Below are positions 43,101 through 53,100 of a stretch of DNA of 64,000 nt, piece by piece. Positions within the stretch are counted from its first letter, which is position 1. Every line of letters begins with the position of its first letter. Below the pieces are notes generated by a model. That model searched no databases. It worked only from the letters and a program-made list of their open reading frames with translations, and had not been told where the DNA came from. The stretch is from Owenweeksia sp. (GTDB lineage Bacteria; Bacteroidota; Bacteroidia; Flavobacteriales; Schleiferiaceae). The translations under genes were made by a program, and so were the position numbers. The stretch is taken from contig NZNV01000001.1 in assembly GCA_002695025.1 (NCBI GenBank), forward strand, positions 124,001-188,000, in the 5' to 3' direction.

Positions 43101-44287
43101 AGAGAGTCCGAGTTAGCCTGTAAACCCTGGACAGGGGAATAGTTGCCGGAAATGGTTTTTCTGAGCCATTGAAATTTATAGTTTCGGGAAGGAGAATCGC
43201 CCCCATAGCCCCCTGGTGCAGAAACCTGAGGCACCAGAGCAATGCTTTCACCAATACAGATGTTGGTATCTTTTCTCGATGTTGTATTCTGCACTTTTAT
43301 AGTGCCGGCTTCCAGTGAATCGTAAACCAAAACGGTTAACGGAGCAGAAGTAAAAGTTTGTCCGCACCCATCGGAAGCGATCACGCGGAAGAAGTTCTGC
43401 GGGTTTTTAAGGTTGTCCAGACCACTGCTTAAAATAAGGCTATCAGCGCAGCCATTGATATCCGCATAAAGGCTTCCATTAGTTGAGTATTGCCATTGGT
43501 AATGGTAATTACTATCCCCTCCGCTGGCATTTATCCTCAAGGGAGGAAGGGAACTGCCAAAGCAAAGGGATAAAGTATCATTAATACTAAGTCCGTTGGT
43601 ATCGGTAAGTGAACCGGATGTTAGGCTATCATAAGCATGCAGGACTACGGGTTTACTGAAAAGTTCGCTTCCGCATAGATTGGAGGTTGCTTTAAGGCGA
43701 TAATATTTTACAAGTCCGGCAACAAGACCATCGGTAAAAATATATGGTGAAGGGGTGTTGTGTGATGAGCCTATATCCTGCCAATTCTGGTTGGTAACTG
43801 AATCTTGCCACTGATAAATAAAGTCATTAAATGCACCTTGAGCTGCCTGGCTAATAAAGAGATTCTCTGGAATTTGAGCCGGACATATAAAGGATGTTGG
43901 AGTATTTAGTACAGGGGGGCTGAGACTATCGGAGGTAGTAAGATAAATTGTTATTGCCGCCACAAGGTTTTGAGAAGCCGTACCCACGGAATCGTATAAC
44001 TTTAAGGTGAGACTTTCTGTACCGGGCCATTTAAAGGATATTTTGATTTCCTTAGTAGAATCTTGTTGTAAGGAATCTGTTGGGGTGAATAGCCAATAAC
44101 CAGTAAGGTCGGAATTATGACTTGTAGAGTCTGACAACGTCAATAAATCACCCGGGCAACTAAAAAGAGTGTCCATGGTATTTATGATTTCACCATTAGC
44201 ATACAAGGATATCTGAAGTGATTGAGCCTGCATACATGTAAAGGAGTAAATACTGAGGAATATTATTTTGGATAATAGTAGTTTCAA
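40193..44287 (-). CDS. T9SS-secreted Ig-like repeat surface protein
   Basis: A 1364-residue protein with a signal peptide (about 1-21). It has about nine Ig/PKD-like repeats of roughly 110-140 residues, each with YQWQ or FQWLRK strands, a YYRL strand and an AYDSL/VYDSL boundary, with conserved Cys (DSCG, DDCS, DKCG). The C-terminal sorting domain (about 1290-1364) has YEVYPNPGTDVFNL, IRLFNSIGITIPI and GYYLLMIKAKGHYHTQKIIIE, the type A T9SS signal. It should be exported through the outer membrane and attached to the cell surface. It is the first gene of the seven-gene operon reaching 32176. An exact TAnnTTTG box and an operator-like dyad lie upstream. Confidence 0.92.
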   Translation of the reverse strand: MKLLLSKIIFLSIYSFTCMQAQSLQISLYANGEIINTMDTLFSCPGDLLTLSDSTSHNSDLTGYWLFTPTDSLQQDSTKEIKISFKWPGTESLTLKLYDSVGTASQNLVAAITIYLTTSDSLSPPVLNTPTSFICPAQIPENLFISQAAQGAFNDFIYQWQDSVTNQNWQDIGSSHNTPSPYIFTDGLVAGLVKYYRLKATSNLCGSELFSKPVVLHAYDSLTSGSLTDTNGLSINDTLSLCFGSSLPPLRINASGGDSNYHYQWQYSTNGSLYADINGCADSLILSSGLDNLKNPQNFFRVIASDGCGQTFTSAPLTVLVYDSLEAGTIKVQNTTSRKDTNICIGESIALVPQVSAPGGYGGDSPSRNYKFQWLRKTISGNYSPVQGLQANSDSLQIINDSSLSAGTYYYRLEVQDSCGIALTDSVKVMAYDTLRRPSINLTDTIFCPGNFPTASITISQLPSGGSGQFVYQWEKSPDLINWIAAGNTSTNPDTFSFNSSNSSISEFSPDTTLHYRLKVYCPRCKDSVLSDPVTLYTFPQIQLGSVTGVKSQPFQDSLIICYGQSLDSLTVLASEGDGNFHYNWQYSSDGLSFNTIHGALDSSVLLAGLSNLKDPENYYRVVVTDDCSQSAISDTFLAIVYDSLQGGTLQVYGSTSAKDTALCTGESLSLTFDQLPAGGKSGYDFTAYQYQWLRRTATGSFQPLTGTGAHNASLFIDHNGVLQPGTYYYKLQVIDDCAVVETDSIKLTLYPPVNRAEIDTASRLICSNSLPQTIPITTIASGGNGQFNYTWQRKFAGTNTWMDLSSGTAPQAYVFNTNLLPDTAIYYRLRSNSLRCGTALYSDSLKIETYSLPTIYNSGISGINGKRSDSICHNTNFDKLWIEAAGGNFDNDYRVAWFYSADSSFSTIKDSVLFNSSGSTNILPGSSIGKLLGGSTYYFQAVLEDKCGNKDSSGIFNIYVYDELSPGSVKARRSSPNSDSIAICYGQGLVLETDTLPAGGYPEAHQNLDYQRFWQVDSTSLPSGFITIPSSDSLTLNIPANQKPGNNYYRLGVVDSLCGDTVLTKRIAVTVLPAPYQDETVELQVTDPNLYQAGSTVKLCRNQRNVIFKLNKTDKESYSYVWYWETASPLSGITIKPLGDSTFAFIPKASQTGTGNLVLRITDNTHAEQCNIDVSREVTVINTIAPDTTEIRKKGTSILLCDIDRTAGITNKTVYYRWGRLDRWYGNLENVSLWDTIRYHFYPTIDTSRYVYYVIKATDTTECYTFSFWPSLPQRLINTRELPPAPETPLYEVYPNPGTDVFNLKGDMDAISAIRLFNSIGITIPITFDKNEQKIHLQQAIPGYYLLMIKAKGHYHTQKIIIE

Positions 44288-44403
44288 GACTCTTCTTTTG
44301 AATTTCCAGATCAGTTTTCAGTATATGAATGGCTTTTCCATCCCGGCAAGGGACATGGTATTTGCCTTTCCCATTACTTATGTTGATTTTTAATAGATAT
44401 AAA

Positions 44404-44411
44404 CAAATTTA
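44404..44411 (-). promoter_or_regulatory. -7 promoter element TAAATTTG for the T9SS/VWA/ABC operon
   Basis: Exact TAnnTTTG on the minus strand, 117 bp before the start at 44287. The dyad at 44456-44473 ends 44 nt upstream, the same distance as at the peptide gene promoter. Confidence 0.6.
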
Positions 44412-44455
44412 TATTGAGTCCAATCGGTGTATATAGAGAGTGATGTGGATTTTAT

Positions 44456-44473
44456 ATCCTTAATAATGTGGAC
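44456..44473. promoter_or_regulatory. Operator-like dyad (variant site 8) of the T9SS/VWA/ABC operon
   Basis: ATCCTTAATAATGTGGAC; all positions but the last match ATCC-N10-GGAT. It is 169 bp upstream of the first gene of the operon and 44 nt from its -7 box. Confidence 0.55.
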
Positions 44474-44567
44474 GTTTGGAATTCTGTAGAAATACCTACT
44501 TATTTTTTAATCAAAAAAATATTTTAGACAATTTAAATGTTATTCATGATGCCATTTAGTTAATAAT

Positions 44568-44921
44568 CAGGACCAACCTGTTCTGGATTTTGCCTATGCG
44601 CTGGAAGGCGGTACAGGTGGTGGTGAAACGGGTTATGCCCTAGCCACTGATAATAACGGAAATATAGCGGTGGGTGGCAGCTTTACCAATTACCTGGATT
44701 TTGACCCGGATCCCACTAATAGTGTCCCGGTTTTTGCCCCCAATACTTCCAATAGTTTTGTTGCCAAATACGATTCTACTGGGCAGGCACTTTGGGCGGT
44801 AAGCCTTACGGCCAATGTATAGAATCGTGTTTATTCGCTTGATCTGACAGGCGGGATTTACTTTTTGAGGATAGATACGAAATAGGGTAACCAATTTCGA
44901 AAGCTGAATAAAGTAAACTAA
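44568..44921 (+). pseudogene. Decayed T9SS-secreted SBBP-repeat protein gene
   Basis: One frame reads QDQPVLDFAYALEGG, YALATDNNGNIAVGGSF, LDFDPDP and SFVAKYDSTGQALWAV, the beta-propeller SBBP repeat of long Bacteroidota surface proteins. It then reaches a TAG at 44820. The same frame goes on as RVYSLDLTGGIYFLRIDTK, a TAG at 44883, then GNQFRKLNKVN and TAA at 44919, which is the end of a T9SS sorting domain. A large in-frame deletion has joined the first repeat to the C-terminus, and two stops have followed. There is no start codon. The remaining stretch 44922-45241 holds nothing I can support. Confidence 0.8.
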
Positions 44922-45241
44922 GGCAATGTGATTGTAAAGTTTCTTCTGAAGGTTGGTAAATGTTACAACAGGAAGTTTATTTGACGTTGACGCACACAAT
45001 CACTAGTTAGTTCAGGATTATGGAGGAGTTGAAATGTATAGTAGCGCTATGATTGTGAAAGGCTTTTGCCGTAGTTTTTTTCTTTATGACCAAGAATTCT
45101 TTGGCGGGTGCCTGTATAGTTTCTACGTGGTTTTATACTAATTACCTGGCCCGGAACGTTTTAAGGCCATTGAATTACTAAACCCGGCTGTGATAATTTT
45201 ATTTAGTATCATTGGCCCCTTCTAAAAAGCCTTAACTAAAA

Positions 45242-46807
45242 ATGAAGAAATCGTTATTGTTTCTCCCTCTGGGATTATTATTCTTTGGATGTAAGAAAGA
45301 CCTTAAAGAGTCGGATAAACCGGCCGTTCAAAACCTGAATATCGTAACCACGCCTATTGCGTTTGATTCATCCGATATTGCTCCCCTTACTACCCAATTG
45401 ACTTTCAGTACTTCGGAAGCGGTATATATGGAGGTAAGCGTTTTGGGGAAGCATGGGACTGATACGGATATCTCGTATCGGTTTGATACGCAAGATCGTG
45501 ATCATGAACTCACGGTATTGGGACTTTACCCGGATTACCTCAATACCATTGCATTGGCCATGATTAATAGCGAAGGCAACATTATTGATTTGGATACCGT
45601 GCAGGTACAAACCAAATCTGAATTACCAGAAAATCTGCCTGAAATTACTATTAAAACGGCCCAGAAAACTGCTATGGCGGATGGTCTTACCCTGATAAGT
45701 AATTATGGCAAAGGTATGCACGTACCTTTTATGATAGACCACCACGGTGATATCCGTTGGTACCTGGATTATTCGGGGCACCCGGAATTAAATAACCTGT
45801 TCTACGATTGTGGTATAGAGCGCCTGCAGAATGGCAATATGTACTTTGGGAACAACAATAGCAGCCATATATACGAAGTGGATATGCGTGGTGAAATAGT
45901 TAACTCCTGGCCTTTGAGTGGCTACTTTTTTCATCATAATGTACAGGACAAGCCCAATGGTAATTTGCTTGTTACCGCAAGTAAGTCGGGTAGTTTACAC
46001 GATAATGGCAATGGTACAATAGAAGATTATGTGGTGGAACTGGATCGTAATGGCGGGGGAATCATTCAGGAATGGGATCTTAAAGAATCATTGGATGAAT
46101 ACAGGACGGTAATGCGGGACGAACTCAATGAAAGTACGATTGATTGGTTTCACGGAAATGCTGTGATCTATGATGCCCGGGACAATACTATCATTGTATC
46201 GGGCCGGACCCAGGGATTGGTAAAGCTGGATTACAATAATAACGTGAAGTGGATACTGGGTCCGCATAAAGCCTGGGGAACCGATCGCGCAGGCAATGAC
46301 CTGAATCAATATCTGCTTACTCCTTTGGATGCTTCAGGAAACCGGATTACTGATGTGGAGGTATTGGACGGTAATATTCCCCATGCCGATTTTGAGTGGA
46401 ACTGGTTTCAACATGCTCCTGAACTGATGCCCAACGGCCATATTATACTGTTTGACAATGGTGACAGGCGTGAATGGGACAATGGAGGTAAATACAGCCG
46501 TGCCGTAGAATTTAATATAGATGAAGAAGCTATGACGGTACAACAGATCTGGTCGTATGGTCAAAACAGAGGTACCGAGACTTTTTCATTTATTGTTTCA
46601 GACGTGGATTACCTGCCAAAAGAGAATCATGTGTTATTTGCCCCGGGTTGTATACGGGATAATACCTCGCAGGGAAGGAATGAGGGGCGTGTTATTGAAG
46701 TGGACTATGATACACAGCAAGTACTTTTTGAAGCACAGTTTATAACTCCACCCGGAGGCTTTGTTGCACTGCACAGGGCTGAAAGGATGACGATATATGC
46801 CGATTAA
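45242..46807 (+). CDS. Arylsulfotransferase (ASST)-family lipoprotein
   Basis: A 521-residue lipoprotein (signal MKKSLLFLPLGLLFFGC with Cys17 as lipidation site). An N-terminal beta domain (about 30-125) is followed by a six-bladed propeller of the ASST family (about 135-515): HHNVQDKPNGNLLVTA, DWFHGNAVIYDARDNTIIVS, VKLDYNNNVKWILGPHKAWG, HAPELMPNGHIILFDNGD and ENHVLFAPGC. These repeat the characteristic His and Gly-N-hydrophobic strand pattern. Members transfer sulfate between phenolic compounds in the periplasm, but many Bacteroidota homologues are untested. It is a single gene followed by a strong terminator. Confidence 0.88.
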   Translation: MKKSLLFLPLGLLFFGCKKDLKESDKPAVQNLNIVTTPIAFDSSDIAPLTTQLTFSTSEAVYMEVSVLGKHGTDTDISYRFDTQDRDHELTVLGLYPDYLNTIALAMINSEGNIIDLDTVQVQTKSELPENLPEITIKTAQKTAMADGLTLISNYGKGMHVPFMIDHHGDIRWYLDYSGHPELNNLFYDCGIERLQNGNMYFGNNNSSHIYEVDMRGEIVNSWPLSGYFFHHNVQDKPNGNLLVTASKSGSLHDNGNGTIEDYVVELDRNGGGIIQEWDLKESLDEYRTVMRDELNESTIDWFHGNAVIYDARDNTIIVSGRTQGLVKLDYNNNVKWILGPHKAWGTDRAGNDLNQYLLTPLDASGNRITDVEVLDGNIPHADFEWNWFQHAPELMPNGHIILFDNGDRREWDNGGKYSRAVEFNIDEEAMTVQQIWSYGQNRGTETFSFIVSDVDYLPKENHVLFAPGCIRDNTSQGRNEGRVIEVDYDTQQVLFEAQFITPPGGFVALHRAERMTIYAD

Positions 46808-46824
46808 AGAATAAGTAAAGCAAT

Positions 46825-46852
46825 AAAAAAGCCGGGGATCCCCGGCTTTTTT
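46825..46852 (+). terminator. Intrinsic terminator after the ASST-family gene
   Basis: A-run, stem GCCGGGGA/TCCCCGGC, T-run: a perfect 28-bp palindrome 18 bp downstream of the ASST stop codon. It can work in both directions. The remaining gap to the giant gene at 47107 shows no further feature. Confidence 0.9.
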
Positions 46853-47106
46853 AGTTTTGATGATCTTCGCTCAAATCCGATACCGGCCTTGCATCATGTT
46901 CTGATTGATCCTTTACAGGTACTGCCTTAATGGGTATTTAATAGTATTTACGCGGCATACAGGGTGTTTTAAAGGTTAATGCAAACCACTCAACCAAATC
47001 ATCCAATTGCTAAATTATACTGATCCTCCTTAAATAGATGAGCCAGTTTTGAAGCCTTAACTCCTCCGGAAGCTTTTCCGGGACGGCAAAACTAAACTTC
47101 GCTCTG

Positions 47107-50100
47107 ATGGAATATCAACCGTTACTCCGCAGTATTTCCTGCTTTTTCCTTGTTTTATATTCATTTCTGGGTCATGCTCAAACTCTGCAATTAGGTAGTG
47201 GTACCTCTATAACGGGTACCCAGGAGGCCTCTCCCGTTAATATTTACTACCGCAGCATGCACATGCAGATCGTATACCGTGCTGCAGAGCTGAATGCCGC
47301 AGGTGTTTTTTCGGGGAAACTGACTGAGCTGGGCTTTTACATTGAAAACGCTCCAATCCATAACTTGCCGGATTTTACCATCTCCGTAGGGCATACTTCG
47401 GCCAATGATGCTTCTTCGCACATTGCTGCCCCTTTGAAGCAGGTTTATAAGCGTTCCGCTTATTCGCCTTTAGCGGGCGGCTTTGATATGCTGAGCCTGG
47501 ACAGCGTGTTTGATTGGAACGGCACGGATAATATTGTTGTGGACGTTTGCTTTGATCGCGTATTCGACTATACTTCCACCGGAAGGGTAAGGTATTACAA
47601 TGATGGAAGTAATAATGCAGGCTTTACCCGGAGCGATGGTTCTGACCAATGCGGAATACCGGTCTCTTCAACCACCAACAACAAACCACAGGTACAGATG
47701 ACCTTTTTACCGGACGTGGCCAATAATGCCGGTGTGGTTTCCACCAACATCACAGATATTACCTGTGCCGGATCATCAGCTGTTAAAGCTACTGTAGGTA
47801 ACTTCGGTAATAACCAGATTGATAGCCTGATGATAGGCTGGGAAGTGAATGGTGTGGCTCAAAACCCGGTAAAATACACCAGTATGCTGGATACCTTATT
47901 GGGCAGTGGCTCTCACACCGCTGAGGTAAGTCTGGGTAACTATAATTTTATTTCCGGGGTAGCCTATAACCTTACCGTTTATACCTATCAGCCCAATGGC
48001 CTGGCTGATGCCCAGACTTCCAATGACAGCGTGGAGGTGAGTACTACCGTAGGTTTGGGTGGTAATTACACCATTGGTGGAGTAGGCGCAGACTACGGGA
48101 GCTTTACCGCAGCCGTTAATGACCTGATCGCTAAAGGAATTTGTGGTACCACCACTTTCCAGGTGGCAGCAGGAACCTATTTTGAGCAAATTTCATTACC
48201 ACAGATTGAGGGTGCCGGTCCTGGTTCAGAGATCATTTTTGAAAGTGTTGCCCTGGACAGTAGCACAGTTACTTTATCCAACAATTCCGCTACGTTCTCC
48301 AGCAATTACACCCTCCGTTTTAACGGGGCGGGTTATGTAAGCTTCCGTCACATGGGCATTGCCTCCAATAATGCTACTTATGACCGGGTAGTTTATTTTG
48401 AAGGTGGTTCCAACCACATCACTTTCCACAACAGCGTCATTAAAAACGTAGATGTTGCCAGTCCTTATAATTATCAGTTGGTGGAGGTTAATAGTGCAGC
48501 AGAATGTGATTACCTGGAATTCAGCCACAGCTATTTCCTGAATGGTTACTCCGGAATTTATAACAACGGTAGTGATGCCGATCATTTTACCATTACCCAT
48601 AACCAGTTCATCAACCAGCGCTACGATGGTGTCTATCTTTATGGAGCCAATTTTGTGACCATAGATGATAACCTGATCAATACCAACTCAACCAGCTCTT
48701 TCATTGCTATTGAGCTGAGGTATTGTGACAGTACCCTTTCCGTGCAGCGCAACCACATTATGAACGTAGAAGGCGGGCAGGGTATTAACCTGGATTATTG
48801 CGATGCCACCGCAGCGCAGCCTGCACGGGTGGCCAATAACTTTATCCATCTCAACAGTGCCAGCAGTTCCGCGGAAGGTATTTATATATTGGGCTCGCTG
48901 AATGTGAATGTGGTCTTCAATACTGTGAACCTGGTCAGCACCAACACTAATAACATTGGTTTGCATTTGAGTGGAGGCGGTGCGATACACCTTCTCAATA
49001 ACAACATTGCGGTTAAGGGTGGTGATGCGCTGTACGTGCATTCCGGACTAAGTATTGATCAATCGGACTTCAATAACTTCTACAATGCCAATGGCGATGT
49101 AGGGTACTGGGAAGACGAAGTAAAAACCCTGTCCGATCTTATAGCCGCTTCCGGGAAGGATAGCAACTCCATCTCCGAGCCACCTTATTTTTACAACGAT
49201 ACTTCCTACCAGAGTGCCCAGGTGGCACTTAACAACAATGGAAGCCCGGTAAGCGGAATTACCACCGATATTGAAGGTGAAACGCGCGATGCTTCCAATC
49301 CGGATATCGGAGCCGATGAATTTTCTCCTACTTCCCAGGATGCCGGGGTGTATGCGCTTGTGGTACCCGAAATGCCTTTTGCAGCGGGTAGCCTGCCGGT
49401 AAAAGCGGTGATCCGTAATTTTGGCGGGGTCACTCTCACCAGTGCTACCATTAACTGGAGTGTGAATGGTGTGGCGCAAAGTGCCGTAAACTACAATGGT
49501 TCATTAAATACCGGAGATACGGCCTGGGTTTTATTGGGTAACGTAAACTTTGCCGAGACCACGGTTTACAATCTTGAGGCTTATACCTCCATGCCCAATG
49601 GTGGTGCCGATGCCCTGGCAGTCAATGATACGGCTTTTGTTGGTCCCATAACTCCTGCATTAGCTGGCACCTACACCATAGGTGGTACTACTCCTGATTT
49701 TACCAGCTTTACCGCTGCTGCGGATATCCTGAACCTGGGTGGTATCCGCGATCATGTATTCTTTGATGTGCGTAGCGGTACCTATTCCGAACGCCTCGAG
49801 TTTACCCGTTTCCCCACGCTCAACGTTTCCGATACGGTTACCTTCCGCTCTGAAGCAATGGATAGCGCAGCGGTAACACTCAATGCCGGCTATACCAATT
49901 CTTCCGAGAATTACGTGATCCGTATCAACGGTAGCCAGCGTATGAGCTTTGAACATCTTACCATCGAGAACACCAGCGCCAATTCCTATAGCCGCGTGCT
50001 GTACCTGGATTCCAGTGCGGCTTATATTACCCTGGATAATTGTGCATTGATATCCGGTTCTACCAGCAGCTCATTAACCAGTGTGGTATACGTCTACAAC

Positions 50101-53100
50101 AGTTCGAATATGGCCGAACCTCACCACATCAGCATTAATGCATCTACCTTACTAAACGGTTATTATGGTCTTTACACCAGCGGGCGATCCGGGCGAAGCA
50201 GTCACCTGAATGTTACCAATTCCAATATACTGGGTGGTTATAACTTTGGATTATACCTCTCCGCCCAGGATAGTATTACCGTCCGTAACAACCTCATTAT
50301 ACCGCGCTCCGGTGCCAGTGCCTCGTATCAAGGACTTTACGTATACTATTCCACTGGGGGTAGCATAATCAAGAACCGTATTTATGCCGTTAACGCCAAT
50401 GATGGTATGTATGGCTTTAGCTTGCAAGGTCATCCTTCAGACCCTTATCTCATTGCTAATAACTTCATCTCCACCGGAGGCAATAACAGCGGTGGCTACA
50501 CCATGGAACTTCAATCCCTGGATTATGTAAAAGTGGTGCACAACAACCTGTTGACCACTAATACTGATCCAGATGGTGCTGCCTTTAATGACGACTATAG
50601 TTACTACAACGGTAGCAATGGGGTAGAGGTGTTGAACAACGTTTTCCAGAATGAAGGAGGAGGCTATGCTGTAAAAGTAGATCATAGCAATACCACCACT
50701 TCTTTTAATTACAACAACCTGTACACTACCGGTAGCAAATTGGCGCGTTGGTCTACCACTGATGCAGCAGACCTTGCCGACTGGCAGAGTGTGAGCAGCC
50801 AGGCCGCTAATTCCGTGTCAGCAGATGCGCAATTTTTGAATGATACCAATCTACACGTAAACGCCAGTATTTTAAACAAAGCTGCTACACCTTTGGCGTA
50901 TGTAAGCGATGATATTGATGGTGAAAGTCGGGATGCTTCCACACCCGACATTGGAGCCGATGAATTTGAACCGCTAGGCGATGATGCCGGCCTTCTGGCC
51001 ATCCAGGGACCGCAAATACCCTTTGAGCCTGGCAACCAGAACGTATACGTAGAACTGCTCAATAATGGAGCCGACACTCTTACGGCTGTTACTATTAACT
51101 GGGAAGTAAACGGTGTGGCTCAAACGGCTTATAACTATTCCGGGAATTTACCCACCGGACAAAGCCAGGACTCCGTAAACATCGGGACCTATAATTTCCT
51201 GACAGATACGGTATACACCATTAAGGCTTACACCTCTTTACCTAATGGTAATGCCGATGTGCTGGCTACTAATGATACCATTGAGCAAGATGGCCTGATT
51301 ACGGCTCTCTCCGGTTTGTATACCCTGGGAGGTGCCAATCCTGATTTTGCCGATTTCACCGCGGCCAATACTGCTCTTAGCGAAAGAGGTGTTTCCGGTT
51401 GGGTAACCTTTAGTGTTAGGGACGGAGAATACAACGAAACATTGTTGATGCGGCCGGTTCGCGGTGCCAGTGCTACGGATTCCATTCTGTTTGTCTCCGA
51501 AAGTAACAACCCAGAGTTGGTAAAACTGAGAACCAACACCTACAGTCCTGTGCAGTTAGAGCTTAGAGGTGCCAATCATTTCAGTTTTAAGGATATCACC
51601 TTCCGTAGTGATTACATCTATACTGGTTTGGGCCTGGTTTTACTGGACAGTAACGCCAGTCACATCAATTTCATGAATTGTGTATTCAGTGATACCATCT
51701 TCGGAACTAACGGTGAAGTATTGCTGGCAAGTGAGTACGGCAGCCGGAGCGATTCTTTAAGCGTGATGAACTGCACCTTTAAAGGCGGTCGTTACGGTAT
51801 CAATGCCTACGGTGGTGTGAGTGGCACCGTGACCGGACTTCGGGTTATCAACAGCAATTTCGTGGATCAGTATTACCGGGGTATTTACTTTGAAGACCAA
51901 TCCGATTTTACCGTAAGCGGAGACTCGGTGTATACCAATCGTGGTAATACCAGCTATACCGGAATATACGGCTATTTTTCCCGCGAGGGTGGCCGGGTAA
52001 GCGGCAATTACATTTTGGCTACCGATGATGGCATTTATCTCTCGGACGTAGATGGAACCAACGGTGATGAAGTCTTATTGACCAATAACTACGTTGGTTT
52101 GTCCGGTAGCAATTCCGGTTCAGGGATCTATGCAAGCTCCTGTGACTATTTGAACGTGGCCTATAATTCCGTGCGGTCTTTCAACAGTTCTACGTCCACC
52201 GAAGCTTTTTACGAAAGCAGTTGTAGCAATATGAAGGTCTACAATAACATCTTCCAGAACGAAGGGCAGGGTTACGCCATTGATATGGATGGTTATTCAT
52301 CGTATGAGCAGGATCATAACAACCTGTACAGCAGTGGAGCTACGCTGGCCCGCTATCGCAACTCAGCCTATAGTGACTTGTCTGCTTTCCAGGCCGTCAG
52401 TAATCTGGATACCAACGGTGTTTCGCAACTGGCCCAGTTTTCCGATACCAATGATGTACATGTAGAGTCTGTAGGGCTTAATGCCGCAGGAACACCGCTG
52501 CCTTATGTGAATACTGATTTTGACGGTGATACCCGTGATCCTTCTCGTCCTGATATTGGTGCCGATGAATTTACCGTGAATACCGATGATGCCGCTCTTA
52601 CCGCACTAACCGGTCCGGTGATACCTTTTGCCTCCGGCAACAATACGGTATACGTGAGTATGCTTAACAACGGTTTGGATACGCTCAAAACTGCGCAGAT
52701 AACCTGGAAGGTGAATGGTGTAGCCCAAACCACCTACAACTGGGTAGGTAGCCTTGCCACCGGTGCGCAGGATGATTCCGTGGCTATAGGAACTTACAAC
52801 TTTAGCCCGGGTACCTCGCACAATATTGTAGCCTGGGTATCGCTGCCCAACGGCAACCCGGACATCCTGAATGCCAATGATACTGCCGGTGCGCCAGATC
52901 TGTATCCTGCTCTTTCCGGTTACTACAGTTTGGGAGGTGGTTCAGCCGATTTTCCCACTTTTGTATCAGCCGTTGATGCCTTGCATGCCGGAGGGGTACT
53001 CAGTTGGGTTACGTTCCGAGTAAATAACGGCACCTATACCGAGCAGATCACGCTACACGAAGTAGCCGGTGCCTCACCTACAGATAGCATTGTTTTCCAG

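Noticed and set aside
44640-44999. A 119-codon minus-strand open frame between the T9SS operon and the ASST gene
   Set aside because: The plus strand here carries recognisable SBBP and T9SS remnants, so the minus frame is a shadow.
44990-45241. Short open frames such as one beginning MTKNSLAGACIV
   Set aside because: It is only 31 codons, without start context or similarity I recognise, in the debris after a pseudogene.
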